From positions 9,345-28,918 of the forward strand of contig DCGE01000028.1 of the NCBI GenBank assembly GCA_002314525.1: a stretch of 19,574 nt of DNA, read 5' to 3'. Position 1 is the stretch's first letter; each line of letters begins with the position of its first letter. Below are positions 6,990 to 15,633 of this stretch, piece by piece. This DNA comes from Prevotellaceae bacterium UBA1786. GTDB taxonomy: Bacteria > Bacteroidota > Bacteroidia > Bacteroidales > Bacteroidaceae. Under the pieces are notes generated by a model. It did no database searches. It was not told where the DNA came from and was given only the letters and a program-made list of their open reading frames with translations. The translations under genes were made by a program, and so were the position numbers.

Positions 6990-8774
6990 TCAGTTATTCT
7001 TTTTACTTGATATTTTCTCCATGTACATATCCACCATTCTCCTGGCAATCGGCACCGCCTGAGCCTTTCCGAAGCCACCATTCTCCACATAAACAGCGAT
7101 GGCAATCTTCGGATTGTTACGAGGTGCAAAACCCATAAACACAGAATGGTCTTGACCCTTATTCTCTGCCGTACCTGTCTTTCCACACACATCCCATCTC
7201 GGATTGTTCATTCCCTCACAGGTTCCATTGATGACTGCCATTTTCATACCTCGAATCACTTCATTGTAGTAATATGGATCAATCATCGTCTCATGTTTCT
7301 GCAGAAGACTATCTGCCAGATGTCCTCCATGAACTCTTTTCACCACATGGGGAGTGATGTAATAGCCTCTATTTGCGATTGTAGCACTGAGATTGGCAAT
7401 CTGCAGAGGTGTCAACGTTACCTCTCCCTGACCGATTGATATGCTGATGACAGTCAATGGACTCCAGTGCTGATAATGTCTGTCATAGAACTCTGCATTC
7501 GGGATCATACCTCTTGACTCAGCAGGTAAATCAACCCCCAACTTATAGCCGAATCCCATTGAGACCATATAATCCCTCCATTTGTTCATGGCATCCTGAA
7601 TCGTAGGATAACGTTTCCTGCTACCCAGCAAATAATACAATCCCCAACAAAAATAACCATTGCACGACTCGGCCAAAGCGGTGGAAAGGTTCAAAGGAGA
7701 AGGATGTTCATGACATCCTATCCTAAGTCCCTTGAATTTGAATCCACCTGAACATGGATAACTCGTGTTGCGGTTGATAATCTTTTCCTGAAAGAAAACC
7801 AGAGCCTGTGACGGCTTGAATGTAGAACCCGGAGGATAGGTTCCGCTGATAGGTCTGTTCAGCAAAGGACGTCTGGGATCCTTGCTCATATTCACGATCC
7901 TCATGCCTCTTCCTTTTCGAGTCATCTCACGTGGATCATACGTAGGAGCCGAAACACAGCAGAGTATCTCACCCGTCTTCGGTTCAATGGCAACAATACT
8001 GCCCATCCTTCCCGCCATCAGTTTCTCACCCAAAGTCTGAAGTTCATAGTCAATGCTCAGTGTCAGGTCTTTACCAGGCTGAGGCTCAACATCTCTGGCT
8101 CCGTCCTGATAATGTCCGAGCAATTTTCCGCGGGCATCTCTCAAAAGCACCTCTACACCTTTTTCACCACGAAGTTCACTTTCGTATGATTTCTCAACGC
8201 CTTGTTTCCCTATGTAGTCTCCAGCTCTGTAATAGTCATCTTTTTTCAGTTCCGAAGACGATACTTCTGCCACATCACCAAGTAAGTGCGCACCGATACC
8301 GTATGAATACTGACGTACCATACGTTTTCTAACGTAGAATCCCTTGTAATGGAACAATTTCTCCTGAAAGACCGAATATTCCTGAAGTGGTATCTGACTT
8401 AAAAACAACTGCTGGGTGTATGAAGAATAACCTGGATTTTTCCCAAGATCCTTAATTCGCTCCATCTTCAGATCAAACTGATGTCGGGTGATTCCCAACG
8501 TCTTACAGAAATCCAACGTATCCAGATTGTTTATTTCACGCATCACAACCATCACATCGTATGCAGGCTGGTTATACACAAGTAACTCACCGTTCCTGTC
8601 ATATATCAGTCCTCTTGACGGATAAATAACATTATTGAAAAAAGCATTCTTATCCGCATCTTCGGCATAGTCATTCGTTCCGAGCTGTAGGTAAGCCAGT
8701 CGGATAATATATACCACCACTACAATAACGGCGATAACACAAAGCACCAGATGTCTATTCCGATTTTCTTTCAT
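6990..8774 (-). CDS. mrdA: Penicillin-binding protein 2, peptidoglycan DD-transpeptidase
   Basis: The product has 594 residues from the ATG at 8774. An in-frame TTG two codons upstream is less likely. PBP2 cross-links the peptidoglycan made by RodA during cell elongation and is a beta-lactam target. One membrane segment (about 9-28) is followed by the pedestal domain with YPSRGLIYDRNG, and then the transpeptidase domain. The three active-site motifs are intact: STFK (317-320, Ser317 nucleophile), SCN (370-372) and KTGT (532-535). The start overlaps the 3' end of mreD by 20 bases and the stop lies two bases before rodA, so the pair is tightly coupled. Confidence 0.97.
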   Translation of the reverse strand: MKENRNRHLVLCVIAVIVVVVYIIRLAYLQLGTNDYAEDADKNAFFNNVIYPSRGLIYDRNGELLVYNQPAYDVMVVMREINNLDTLDFCKTLGITRHQFDLKMERIKDLGKNPGYSSYTQQLFLSQIPLQEYSVFQEKLFHYKGFYVRKRMVRQYSYGIGAHLLGDVAEVSSSELKKDDYYRAGDYIGKQGVEKSYESELRGEKGVEVLLRDARGKLLGHYQDGARDVEPQPGKDLTLSIDYELQTLGEKLMAGRMGSIVAIEPKTGEILCCVSAPTYDPREMTRKGRGMRIVNMSKDPRRPLLNRPISGTYPPGSTFKPSQALVFFQEKIINRNTSYPCSGGFKFKGLRIGCHEHPSPLNLSTALAESCNGYFCWGLYYLLGSRKRYPTIQDAMNKWRDYMVSMGFGYKLGVDLPAESRGMIPNAEFYDRHYQHWSPLTVISISIGQGEVTLTPLQIANLSATIANRGYYITPHVVKRVHGGHLADSLLQKHETMIDPYYYNEVIRGMKMAVINGTCEGMNNPRWDVCGKTGTAENKGQDHSVFMGFAPRNNPKIAIAVYVENGGFGKAQAVPIARRMVDMYMEKISSKKNN

Positions 8775-9267
8775 TCGCAATCAGTTCTATCAATACAGCC
8801 AGACATGTCGATATAATCGAACCTACAATAATACCGGCAACGGTCAACCAGAAATCAGCCAGACTGAACGCTTCAAGAAAATAGAAAGTAAAATGAAGTA
8901 TCAAAAATGATGAAAACGCATATATCAGATAATTCACCAACCCCATTGTCTTAAGAGTAGGACGGAATTTGTCGGTCTCGTCCTTCGGCATGAACTTATC
9001 AAGAACTATCGGCTGAACAAAGCCCAGCAATGTCATTCCAGCCATCCCCATACCCATGGTATTTGAGAATATGTCAAATATGAATCCAGTCAAACAGCCC
9101 CAAAGCAGCAAAGAAATCCTTGATGAACTTCTTCTGAAACATATCAGCATGTAACCAATCAACAACGGAGTGGCATAGCCAAACAGATGGATATTGTCCA
9201 GAATTAGCAACTGAACAACAACCAGGAGCAACATCCTGCCCAACCGCTTAATAGAATCGTAACTCAA
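8755..9267 (-). CDS. mreD: Rod shape-determining protein MreD
   Basis: The product has 170 residues with about five hydrophobic segments and very few motifs, as usual for MreD, which links MreC and the PBP2/RodA pair in the inner membrane. The chosen start is a TTG at 9267. The only downstream ATG (9234) would delete residues in front of the first membrane segment, and no ATG exists in frame between the mreC stop and 9267. A purine-rich stretch (AAAAAGAAA) lies about ten bases upstream of the TTG. TTG starts are uncommon in this phylum, so the start is less certain than the gene. Its 3' end overlaps mrdA by 20 bases. Confidence 0.88.
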   Translation of the reverse strand: MSYDSIKRLGRMLLLVVVQLLILDNIHLFGYATPLLIGYMLICFRRSSSRISLLLWGCLTGFIFDIFSNTMGMGMAGMTLLGFVQPIVLDKFMPKDETDKFRPTLKTMGLVNYLIYAFSSFLILHFTFYFLEAFSLADFWLTVAGIIVGSIISTCLAVLIELIANERKSE

Positions 9268-9288
9268 CTCAGTATTTCTTTTTGGATA

Positions 9289-10119
9289 TTAATCGTCCAT
9301 CATCAACGAATCCGCCTTGCTCTCAAGAATCTGACGTTCAATATGCCTGTAATTCGTAATCACACTTACGTCTCTCAAATTTGAGAAGTCAGTAGCCAAT
9401 TTCACCGTCAACACATATGCAAGTCCATCCGAAGAGTCATCAACCTTGACAATCTCTCCCATCGGTATTCCGGAAGGGAAGATATCAGAGAACCCGTTTG
9501 TCTCCACCTTATCACCTACCACCACTTCAGCATGTCTTGGCACACCCGATACGAAAGCCTCTTCCGTGTTGCCACGCTCCCACTGCATAGTTCCGAAGTA
9601 ATCCGATCCTGCAATCCTACAGCTGACCATACTTTTTGTATTGATGAGCGGAAGCACTATGGCATAGTGTTCAGAGGTCAACGACACGATACCTACTACC
9701 CCACTTGAACAAATCACACCCATCTCGGCCTTGACACCATCACTGCTGCCCTTGTTAATGGTCATCAGATTGGTGGCTTTATGAAGAGTAGAATTAATCA
9801 CCTCTGCTCCAAGAGCCGTATAGAGTTTCACTCTTCTTGCACGACTTTTCGCTCCAAGTTCTTGCTGGAGACTGATGACTTCCTCTCTCAGCAACTCATT
9901 CTCAGCCTCAAGCCTATGGTTGCGACTCGGCATTCCGAAATAAGCATTTACACCACTAACCGCCTCCGTAACTCCACCTACGAAACAGTTTGCCGTAGTG
10001 AAATATGCACTACCATGATAATCATGTGACTTAAACAACAAACAAAGGCTCAATGTCTCCAAAAGGATAAACATGAACCAATGTTTTTTTGCTATGAAAA
10101 ACTCAATCAGACTTCTCAT
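9289..10119 (-). CDS. mreC: Rod shape-determining protein MreC
   Basis: The product has 276 residues. It has a short cytoplasmic N terminus, one membrane segment (about 13-30), a coiled coil (about 65-95, RNHRLEAENELLREEVISLQ) and the periplasmic beta-barrel domain with INKGSSDGVKAEMGV and GIVSLTSEHYA, typical of MreC. In the elongasome MreC activates PBP2 and connects it with MreB and MreD. It follows mreB by 26 bases and precedes mreD by 21 bases, in the order conserved across bacteria. Confidence 0.95.
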   Translation of the reverse strand: MRSLIEFFIAKKHWFMFILLETLSLCLLFKSHDYHGSAYFTTANCFVGGVTEAVSGVNAYFGMPSRNHRLEAENELLREEVISLQQELGAKSRARRVKLYTALGAEVINSTLHKATNLMTINKGSSDGVKAEMGVICSSGVVGIVSLTSEHYAIVLPLINTKSMVSCRIAGSDYFGTMQWERGNTEEAFVSGVPRHAEVVVGDKVETNGFSDIFPSGIPMGEIVKVDDSSDGLAYVLTVKLATDFSNLRDVSVITNYRHIERQILESKADSLMMDD

Positions 10120-10145
10120 GTTCCTGCCATCAGCCGTCCGACTGC

Positions 10146-11189
10146 TTATCTCATAAGGAATGTGTAGTTATGAACGTTCTTCAGCGCGATACCAGTTCCT
10201 TTGGCAACACTGTGCAACGGATCTTCCGCAATATGGAACTTAATCTTTATCTTGTCACTCAGACGCTTGTCAAGTCCTCTAAGCATGGCGCCGCCACCGG
10301 TAAGCCATATTCCGTTCTTCACGATATCCGCATATATCTCAGGCGGAGTGCGCTCCAGAGCATTAAGAACTGCAGCTTCTATCTTGGCAACCGACTTGTC
10401 AATGCAATGAGCCACTTCTTGATAGCACACAGGTATCTCCATAGGGAGAGCCGTGATTCGGTTTGGTCCATGAACTACGTAATCCTCTGGTGGATTATCA
10501 AGATTCGTGAGGGCTGAACCTACATTGATCTTGATACGTTCAGCCATACGTTCAGAAACCTTCACGTTATGCTGACGGCTCATGTATTCCTGAATATCAA
10601 AAGTTAGGTCGTCGCCTGCAACTCTAATTGAAGTATTCGAAACAAGACCTCCAAGTGATATGACAGCAATTTCAGTAGTACCACCACCTATGTCAACCAC
10701 CATATTTCCTTCAGGGGCAGTGACATCAAGACCAATACCTATCGCAGCGGCCATTGGTTCGAAGAGAAGATATACATCCCGTCCGCCGCTGTGTTCAGCA
10801 CTGTCTCTCACGGCACGGAGTTCCACTTCTGTTGAACCTGAAGGAACGCCGATAACCATTCTGAGCGAAGGGGTAAACAGGCGATTACTCATAGGCATCA
10901 TCTTAATCATACCTCTCATCATCTGCTCGCAGGCGTTGAAATCAGCAATCACACCATCCTTCAAAGGGCGACTCGTTCGGATGTTTTCGTGAGTCTTCTC
11001 ATACATCATCTTTGCCCTCTTTCCCACGGCAATCATCTTATTTGTATGACGGTCAAGCGCAACGACTGACGGTTCGTCAACCACAATCTTATCATTGCAG
11101 ATGATAATGGTATTTGCCGTCCCAAGGTCCATCGCTATATCCTGCGTAAGCGACATGAACCCCATGAGATTTCTATTCGAATAATTCAT
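10146..11189 (-). CDS. mreB: Actin-like rod shape protein MreB
   Basis: The product has 347 residues, the standard MreB length. It forms membrane-bound ATP-dependent filaments that steer lateral wall synthesis. The actin-fold nucleotide motifs are clear: DLGTANT (phosphate 1), the connecting segment around VIGVPSGSTEVELRAVRD, LFEPMAAAIG, VVDIGGGTTEIAVISLGG (phosphate 2) and WLTGGGAMLRGLDKRLS (adenosine). The ATG at 11189 follows a strong promoter at 11244-11274, so mreB is the first gene of the mreB-mreC-mreD-mrdA-rodA operon. An alternative in-frame ATG ten codons in (SLTQDIAMDL) would match the shorter N terminus of some homologues. Confidence 0.97.
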   Translation of the reverse strand: MNYSNRNLMGFMSLTQDIAMDLGTANTIIICNDKIVVDEPSVVALDRHTNKMIAVGKRAKMMYEKTHENIRTSRPLKDGVIADFNACEQMMRGMIKMMPMSNRLFTPSLRMVIGVPSGSTEVELRAVRDSAEHSGGRDVYLLFEPMAAAIGIGLDVTAPEGNMVVDIGGGTTEIAVISLGGLVSNTSIRVAGDDLTFDIQEYMSRQHNVKVSERMAERIKINVGSALTNLDNPPEDYVVHGPNRITALPMEIPVCYQEVAHCIDKSVAKIEAAVLNALERTPPEIYADIVKNGIWLTGGGAMLRGLDKRLSDKIKIKFHIAEDPLHSVAKGTGIALKNVHNYTFLMR

Positions 11190-11243
11190 ATTTCAATCAG
11201 TCACATTTTAAACAGGTACAATACACCACCTGTAATCAGTTTG

Positions 11244-11274
11244 CAAATTTAATGTAATTCCGTCAAATTACAAA
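11244..11274 (-). promoter_or_regulatory. Promoter of the mreBCD-mrdA-rodA operon
   Basis: On the minus strand TTTG (11274-11271) is followed after exactly 19 bases by TAAATTTG (11251-11244), an essentially perfect Bacteroidetes -33/-7 pair. The predicted start lies near 11237, leaving a leader of about 47 bases before mreB. Confidence 0.8.
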
Positions 11275-11296
11275 ATAAATATGCAACTTTTTATGG

Positions 11297-11728
11297 TTAT
11301 TTTACAAGTTTGTAAAGTTCCTTCTCCTTGATGTACTTCATTCCAAACTTAACCATCACATCACAGGTATGCTCTGGATCTGTAGTACGGAATATCATAA
11401 CACCCTTTCCGTTCAGGAGGAACGAGTACAGATATGTTACTGAAATGTTTTCATTCTTGAAGATTTCAAGTGTACGTGCCAGTTCGCCTACCTCATCATC
11501 AAGTTCGATAGCGAAGACATCCGTAAGCGTAACACTGATATGGTTGTCCTTCAACATATTAAACGCCTTTGTCGGCTCCGAACAGATAATGCGAAAAATT
11601 CCATATTCCACTGTATCAGCAATGTTCACAGCCAGCAACTGGATACCTTCTCTGCTGAGCAGTTTGAGAATCTGCAGCATTGTGCCTGACTTATTCTCAA
11701 TAAAAACAGATAATTGTTGTATTGTCAT
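11297..11728 (-). CDS. Tandem ACT-domain protein, probable aromatic amino acid sensor
   Basis: The product has 143 residues and consists of two ACT folds (about 3-67 and 70-140) with no catalytic domain. The first shows the ligand-binding turn SVFIENKSGTMLQILKLLSR and the second VGELARTLEIFKNENISV. ACT domains bind amino acids at dimer interfaces and control enzymes or transporters. The gene starts 11 bases after the second phenylacetate-CoA ligase, so it belongs to that transcript. Stand-alone ACT proteins next to paaK and indolepyruvate:ferredoxin oxidoreductase genes are a known arrangement in Bacteroidetes and archaea. Binding of Phe, Tyr or Trp is inferred from context only. Confidence 0.88.
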   Translation of the reverse strand: MTIQQLSVFIENKSGTMLQILKLLSREGIQLLAVNIADTVEYGIFRIICSEPTKAFNMLKDNHISVTLTDVFAIELDDEVGELARTLEIFKNENISVTYLYSFLLNGKGVMIFRTTDPEHTCDVMVKFGMKYIKEKELYKLVK

Positions 11729-11739
11729 AGTGATTATTA

Positions 11740-13053
11740 TTAATAGGTTTTTCTTAAATCTTTAACTCTTACAGCCTTGCCTTCACTCTTTGGCAGGTTT
11801 CCATTCGGAACAAGACGAACGGTCGGAGTAACGAGTATCTCGTCTTTTAACTGTCTTATTATCTCCTTCTTCAGTTTCTCCAACTGAGCGAAGTCGTCAG
11901 TAGCTACAGTCGGACTGACCTCGACTTCAACTGTCATCGCGTCATTGTCATCCCTGGTCTCAAGTGTGATCAAATAGTTAGTTCCGAGTTCCTTAAATTG
12001 CATGAGGATTGTCTCGATCTGTATTGGGAAGATGTTCACTCCCTTGAGGATGATCATATCATCACTTCTGCCCTTCATGCGGTCAAGTCTCTTATGCTGT
12101 CTTCCGCAAGGACATTCTCCTGGTAGAATTCTCGTAAGGTCTCTCGTTCTATATCTCAGCAGTGGCATGGCTTCACGATTGATGGTTGTCAGAACCAATT
12201 CTCCTATCTCACCGTCTGGCACTGGTTCAAGAGTTTCAGGATCAACAATTTCTACGATATAGTAATCCTCCCAGATATGAAGTCCATTCTGTTCCTTACA
12301 TTCAAACGCCACACCAGGTCCGCACATCTCAGACATTCCGAAGGAGTTGTATGCCTTCACACCCAACATATCCTCTATTTTCCTTCTCTGCTGCTCACTG
12401 TGAGGTTCAGCACCGATAATAAGAGTAGTCAGTCTTGTGTCTCTTCGAGGATCGACTCCCTGCTGTTCCATCACCTCAAAAAGACGTGACGCATAACTTG
12501 GGATAGCATGCAGCGCAGTGGTTCCGAAATCCTTAATAAACTTAATCTGTCTCAATGTGTTACCTGCTGCAGCCGGAACGGTAAGCATACCCAACCGCTC
12601 GGCTCCGTACTGGAATCCCAAACCACCTGTAAACATACCATAGCCCGATGAGTTCTGGAAGACATCAGTAGGACGTAGGCCTACCATATATAGGCAACGC
12701 GCTACGGCATTGGCCCATTGTTCCAAGTCTTTCTGGGTATGTAGTATGACGGTTGGATTGCCCGTCGTTCCACTTGACGAATGGAGTCTCACACATTTAT
12801 CCAAGCTAACAGAGGCTATTCCGAACGGATAGGTATCACGTAGGTCCTGCTTAGTCGTAAATGGAATTCTGCGAAGGTCGTCAAGAGTCTTTATACTATC
12901 GGACATAAGTCCGTTTTCAGCAAAGCGTTTCCTGTAAAAATCCGAGTTCATACAATGTTCAACAGTCTTCTTCAGCCTCTCCAACTGAAGGGACTCGATT
13001 TCCGGTCTTGACATCATCTCGAACTCCGGATTAAAACAATCTTCTCTTTTCAT
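11740..13053 (-). CDS. paaK: Phenylacetate-CoA ligase paralogue 2 (PaaK family)
   Basis: The product has 437 residues from the ATG at 13053. An in-frame TTG just upstream is not needed. Family members join an arylacetate to CoA through an AMP intermediate. The P-loop motif is SSSGTTGNPT (92-101), with Asn where the neighbour has Lys. Other sites are SFGMSEMCGPGVAFEC, LLRYRTRDLTRI, a CPCGR cysteine pair (possible metal site) and the C-terminal KSEGKAVRVKDLRKTY with the adenylation lysine. It starts five bases after the stop of paralogue 1 and is clearly diverged from it, so different acyl substrates (for example indoleacetate versus phenylacetate) are plausible but not proven. The ACT protein follows 11 bases downstream. 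Confidence 0.93.
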   Translation of the reverse strand: MKREDCFNPEFEMMSRPEIESLQLERLKKTVEHCMNSDFYRKRFAENGLMSDSIKTLDDLRRIPFTTKQDLRDTYPFGIASVSLDKCVRLHSSSGTTGNPTVILHTQKDLEQWANAVARCLYMVGLRPTDVFQNSSGYGMFTGGLGFQYGAERLGMLTVPAAAGNTLRQIKFIKDFGTTALHAIPSYASRLFEVMEQQGVDPRRDTRLTTLIIGAEPHSEQQRRKIEDMLGVKAYNSFGMSEMCGPGVAFECKEQNGLHIWEDYYIVEIVDPETLEPVPDGEIGELVLTTINREAMPLLRYRTRDLTRILPGECPCGRQHKRLDRMKGRSDDMIILKGVNIFPIQIETILMQFKELGTNYLITLETRDDNDAMTVEVEVSPTVATDDFAQLEKLKKEIIRQLKDEILVTPTVRLVPNGNLPKSEGKAVRVKDLRKTY

Positions 13054-13058
13054 CAATA

Positions 13059-14354
13059 CTATATTTTTCTGTTATCTATTACATGATTTGCCTTTCCGTC
13101 GCACCTCAATATACTGCCAGGAGGCAACAGGTTGACTTCCGCAGTGATCGATAGGACTGACTTCAACTGCTGTACGAGGACTTTCTTCTTCTTCTCCATT
13201 GCTGGAAAGTCATCAACGAAATACTCAGGTCTCAGTTCCACTTGAATCTGAAGAGAATCCAAAGTACCCTTTCTATCGACGATTATCTGGTATTGCGGAG
13301 CAAACTCCTTCAGACTGAGTATCACACTCTCTATTTGAGAAGGGAAGATATTGATACCTCTAATTATAAGCATATCGTCACTTCTACCGAGGATGCGTCC
13401 CATCCTCACACTGGTTCTTCCGCACTCGCACTTTTCGTAGTCTAATGTGGTGAGGTCACGGGTTCTGTACCTTAGAAGTGGCATGCCTTCTTTTGACAGC
13501 GTCGTAAACACCAGTTCACCAACACCGTTCGTTTTCTTCTCAAGTGTCTCAGGATCTATCAGTTCTGGGAAGAAATGGTCTTCGTTAATATGTGAGCCGT
13601 TCTGCATCTCACACTCGTAGCTCACTCCCGGACCTGAGATTTCACTGAGCCCATAAATGTTATAGGCCTTCAGTCCCAGCCGTTCCTCAATTTCACGACG
13701 CATATCCTCTGTCCATGGTTCGGCGCCAAACACTCCGATTCTCAGTTTTATCTCATCGTGTCTAACACCCATTTTCTCCATGGTCTCGGCCAAATGTAAT
13801 GCATATGACGGGGTACAAGCCAATCCAGTGATGCCAAGATCACGCATCAAGGTTATATGTTTCTCAGTACTTCCCGTCGAAGCCGGAATAACAGTAGCAC
13901 CCATCCTTTCAACTCCATAATGCAGGCCCAGCCCTCCTGTGAACAATCCGTATCCATAAGCAACAGAGAAGATATCCTGACGAGTCACTCCAAAAGAGGT
14001 CAGCGCTCTTGCAGCTGCCTCACTCCATACTCCAAGGTCCTTTCTCGTATATCCAACGATGGTTGGCTTCCCAGTTGTACCACTTGAGGCATGGGTTCTT
14101 ACAATCATTTCCTGAGGTACGGCCTGCAGCCCTATCGGATAATTGTCTCTCAGATCCTTCTTGGTCGTAAATGGCAGCATACTGATATCCTCGATCGTAT
14201 TGATATCCTCGGGATGCAATCCCAGTTCCTGCATCTTTGTCCTGTAGAACGGGACATTATGATACACCAGTTCCACGACCTTCCTCAGCCGCTTTCCCTG
14301 CAGGGCTGTCATTTCGTCCCTGCTCAGACATTCTTTAATCGGATTCCAAAACAT
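13059..14354 (-). CDS. paaK: Phenylacetate-CoA ligase paralogue 1 (PaaK family)
   Basis: The product has 431 residues and has the adenylate-forming fold of PaaK. It shows SSGTTGKPT (90-98), YGYGLFTGGLGLHYG, IYGLSEISGPGVSYEC, LLRYRTRDLTTL, the cysteine pair in CECGR, GRSDDMLIIRGINIFPSQIE and a C-terminal GKANHVIDNRKI that retains the lysine. The C-terminal motif (ILRCDGKA) departs from the usual PKSEGKA kept in paralogue 2. In anaerobic gut and rumen relatives such ligases feed arylacetyl-CoA to ferredoxin-dependent reductive carboxylation, making aromatic amino acids from arylacetates, or run in the degradative direction; the partner oxidoreductase is not in this window. It is the first gene of the paaK-paaK-ACT operon, with the -7 box only four bases from the ATG. 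Confidence 0.93.
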   Translation of the reverse strand: MFWNPIKECLSRDEMTALQGKRLRKVVELVYHNVPFYRTKMQELGLHPEDINTIEDISMLPFTTKKDLRDNYPIGLQAVPQEMIVRTHASSGTTGKPTIVGYTRKDLGVWSEAAARALTSFGVTRQDIFSVAYGYGLFTGGLGLHYGVERMGATVIPASTGSTEKHITLMRDLGITGLACTPSYALHLAETMEKMGVRHDEIKLRIGVFGAEPWTEDMRREIEERLGLKAYNIYGLSEISGPGVSYECEMQNGSHINEDHFFPELIDPETLEKKTNGVGELVFTTLSKEGMPLLRYRTRDLTTLDYEKCECGRTSVRMGRILGRSDDMLIIRGINIFPSQIESVILSLKEFAPQYQIIVDRKGTLDSLQIQVELRPEYFVDDFPAMEKKKKVLVQQLKSVLSITAEVNLLPPGSILRCDGKANHVIDNRKI

Positions 14355-14358
14355 GATG

Positions 14359-14366
14359 CAAAGTTA
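14359..14366 (-). promoter_or_regulatory. -7 promoter box of the paaK-paaK-ACT operon
   Basis: The minus strand reads TAACTTTG, matching TAnnTTTG, four bases in front of the paaK ATG. Transcription would begin at or next to the start codon, giving an essentially leaderless mRNA. The -33 region is not a clean TTTG; a TTG sits about 22 bases upstream within repeated sequence. Confidence 0.6.
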
Positions 14367-14427
14367 GCAATTTATTATCAAATATCAGCAATCAAATATC
14401 AAATAATTAGCAAACATCTGAAATCAG
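14364..14427. repeat. Three-copy 21/22-bp degenerate repeat over the paaK promoter
   Basis: Plus-strand copies begin with TTAGCAA (14364), TCAGCAA (14385) and TTAGCAA (14407), spaced 21 and 22 bases. The first two also share ATCAAATATCA or close variants, with exact copies at 14377-14387 and 14391-14401. The array fills the whole intergenic gap and its first unit overlaps the -7 box. Spacing by about two helical turns suggests binding sites on one DNA face; no regulator is identified. Confidence 0.5.
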
Positions 14428-15105
14428 TTACTGTTTCAATAGTTTTATGACATTGATAATCCTTCCGCATTTCCGTCCTTCATGCCTTGCCGAAAAGAAC
14501 ATATCGTTACTCTCATATGTACATATTCCTGCCACCTGTATATTCTCAAGCCTTACCCCAATCTCCTCCAATAGCAGCACATTCGCCACCCAAAGGTCTA
14601 TGTGCCATCCACCTTTCATAGTTCCCACCATCTTTTCTCCCCTATTGCTCACAACACCCGCATCTGGGAAACCGGCTCTACGGAATTCCTCTACGACCTC
14701 TTCACCGACCTGAAAACTGTCTGGACCGATCGACGGCCCTATAACAGCCTTTACATTCTCAGGCTGCGTACCGAATTCACGCATCATTACACGGATGGTT
14801 TTCTGTGATATTCGCTTTATCGTACCTCGCCAACCGCTATGTACCGCAGCCACAACACGATGTTCAGTGTCATACAGCAATACTGGCACGCAATCCGCTG
14901 TCCTTACGCCGATTGCGAAATCATCCATCGCACATACAAGTGCATCTACACCCTCTAGATCATCTCGAGTCATGTCTCGTCTGTCAACCACCACAATCCT
15001 ATCCTCGTGAACTTGATGGGGTTGCAGCACTTCGAACGGCAGTTCTTCATCACGCAAGGTGGAAAAAGCCATCACCCCATCCACAATTTTATATTCTAAT
15101 TTCAT
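14428..15105 (-). CDS. pgeF: YfiH/LACC1 family purine nucleoside-processing enzyme (PgeF-type)
   Basis: The product has 225 residues. The family, long called 'polyphenol oxidase' or multicopper oxidase-like, has members shown to act on purine nucleosides (phosphorylase/deaminase activity) and bacterial members linked to peptidoglycan-precursor editing. The metal-site residues are present: QVH (31-33, His33), TADC (69-72, Cys72) and AAVHSGWRGT (86-95, His89), followed by IGPSIGPDSFQVG and FFSARHEGRKCGR. Its position between the paaK unit and the divergent ruvX does not specify a role. I cannot choose between the two proposed functions from sequence. Confidence 0.9.
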   Translation of the reverse strand: MKLEYKIVDGVMAFSTLRDEELPFEVLQPHQVHEDRIVVVDRRDMTRDDLEGVDALVCAMDDFAIGVRTADCVPVLLYDTEHRVVAAVHSGWRGTIKRISQKTIRVMMREFGTQPENVKAVIGPSIGPDSFQVGEEVVEEFRRAGFPDAGVVSNRGEKMVGTMKGGWHIDLWVANVLLLEEIGVRLENIQVAGICTYESNDMFFSARHEGRKCGRIINVIKLLKQ

Positions 15106-15124
15106 AGATTACCTATTTTTCATA

Positions 15125-15132
15125 CAAAGGTA
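15125..15132 (-). promoter_or_regulatory. -7 promoter box of pgeF
   Basis: The minus strand reads TACCTTTG, matching TAnnTTTG, 19 bases upstream of the pgeF ATG. The upstream region is T/A-rich without a clear -33 TTTG at normal spacing. Confidence 0.5.
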
Positions 15133-15156
15133 CTGCTTTTTTTCCATATTTTTTCG

Positions 15157-15164
15157 TAAATTTG
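15157..15164 (+). promoter_or_regulatory. -7 promoter box of ruvX-def-TPR unit
   Basis: TAAATTTG matches TAnnTTTG and lies 40 bases upstream of the ruvX ATG, in the 99-base divergent region shared with pgeF. The -33 position is a run of T without a clean TTTG, so the upstream half is weak. Confidence 0.5.
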
Positions 15165-15204
15165 CACGAAATATTAACTTAGGGCATCAAATAACACTCA
15201 TCTC

Positions 15205-15633
15205 ATGAGCAGAATACTTGCAATCGACTATGGTCAGAAACGTACTGGCATTGCCGTCACCGACCCACTCCGTATCATTGCCGGAGGGCTGACAACCGTC
15301 GACACTATTTCGCTCGAGAAGTTCCTTGCCGATTATATCCAAAAAGAGGACGTAGGACAAATCATCGTCGGGCACCCTCTCCAGACCAATGGTGAGGAAT
15401 CGGAGAATATGAAACGGATAACCCCTTTCGTCAACCGTCTCCGCAAACTCTATCCGACCATTCCAGTGGAATACTACGATGAACGGTTCACATCAGTCCT
15501 CGCCCACAAGGCCATGATTGCCAGTGGCATAGGTCGCAAAGCCCGTCAGGAGAAAGCCCTCGTCGATAAGATTTCAGCAACCATCATTCTTGAGGAATAC
15601 CTCTCCTCCAACCGGCGACCTCCATCCCAATAA
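15205..15633 (+). CDS. ruvX: Holliday junction resolvase-like RNase H-fold protein RuvX/YqgF
   Basis: The product has 142 residues, the normal YqgF length. The RNase H-like motifs are ILAIDYGQKRTGIAVTD (4-20, with the first catalytic Asp8), QIIVGHPLQ, EYYDERFTS and the C-terminal VDKISATIILEEYL with the last acidic residue. Members are implicated in processing the 5' end of pre-16S rRNA and in Holliday-junction or anti-termination roles; which applies here is unknown. It opens a plus-strand group with def and the TPR gene. The 92 bases to def contain no recognisable promoter. Confidence 0.94.
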   Translation: MSRILAIDYGQKRTGIAVTDPLRIIAGGLTTVDTISLEKFLADYIQKEDVGQIIVGHPLQTNGEESENMKRITPFVNRLRKLYPTIPVEYYDERFTSVLAHKAMIASGIGRKARQEKALVDKISATIILEEYLSSNRRPPSQ

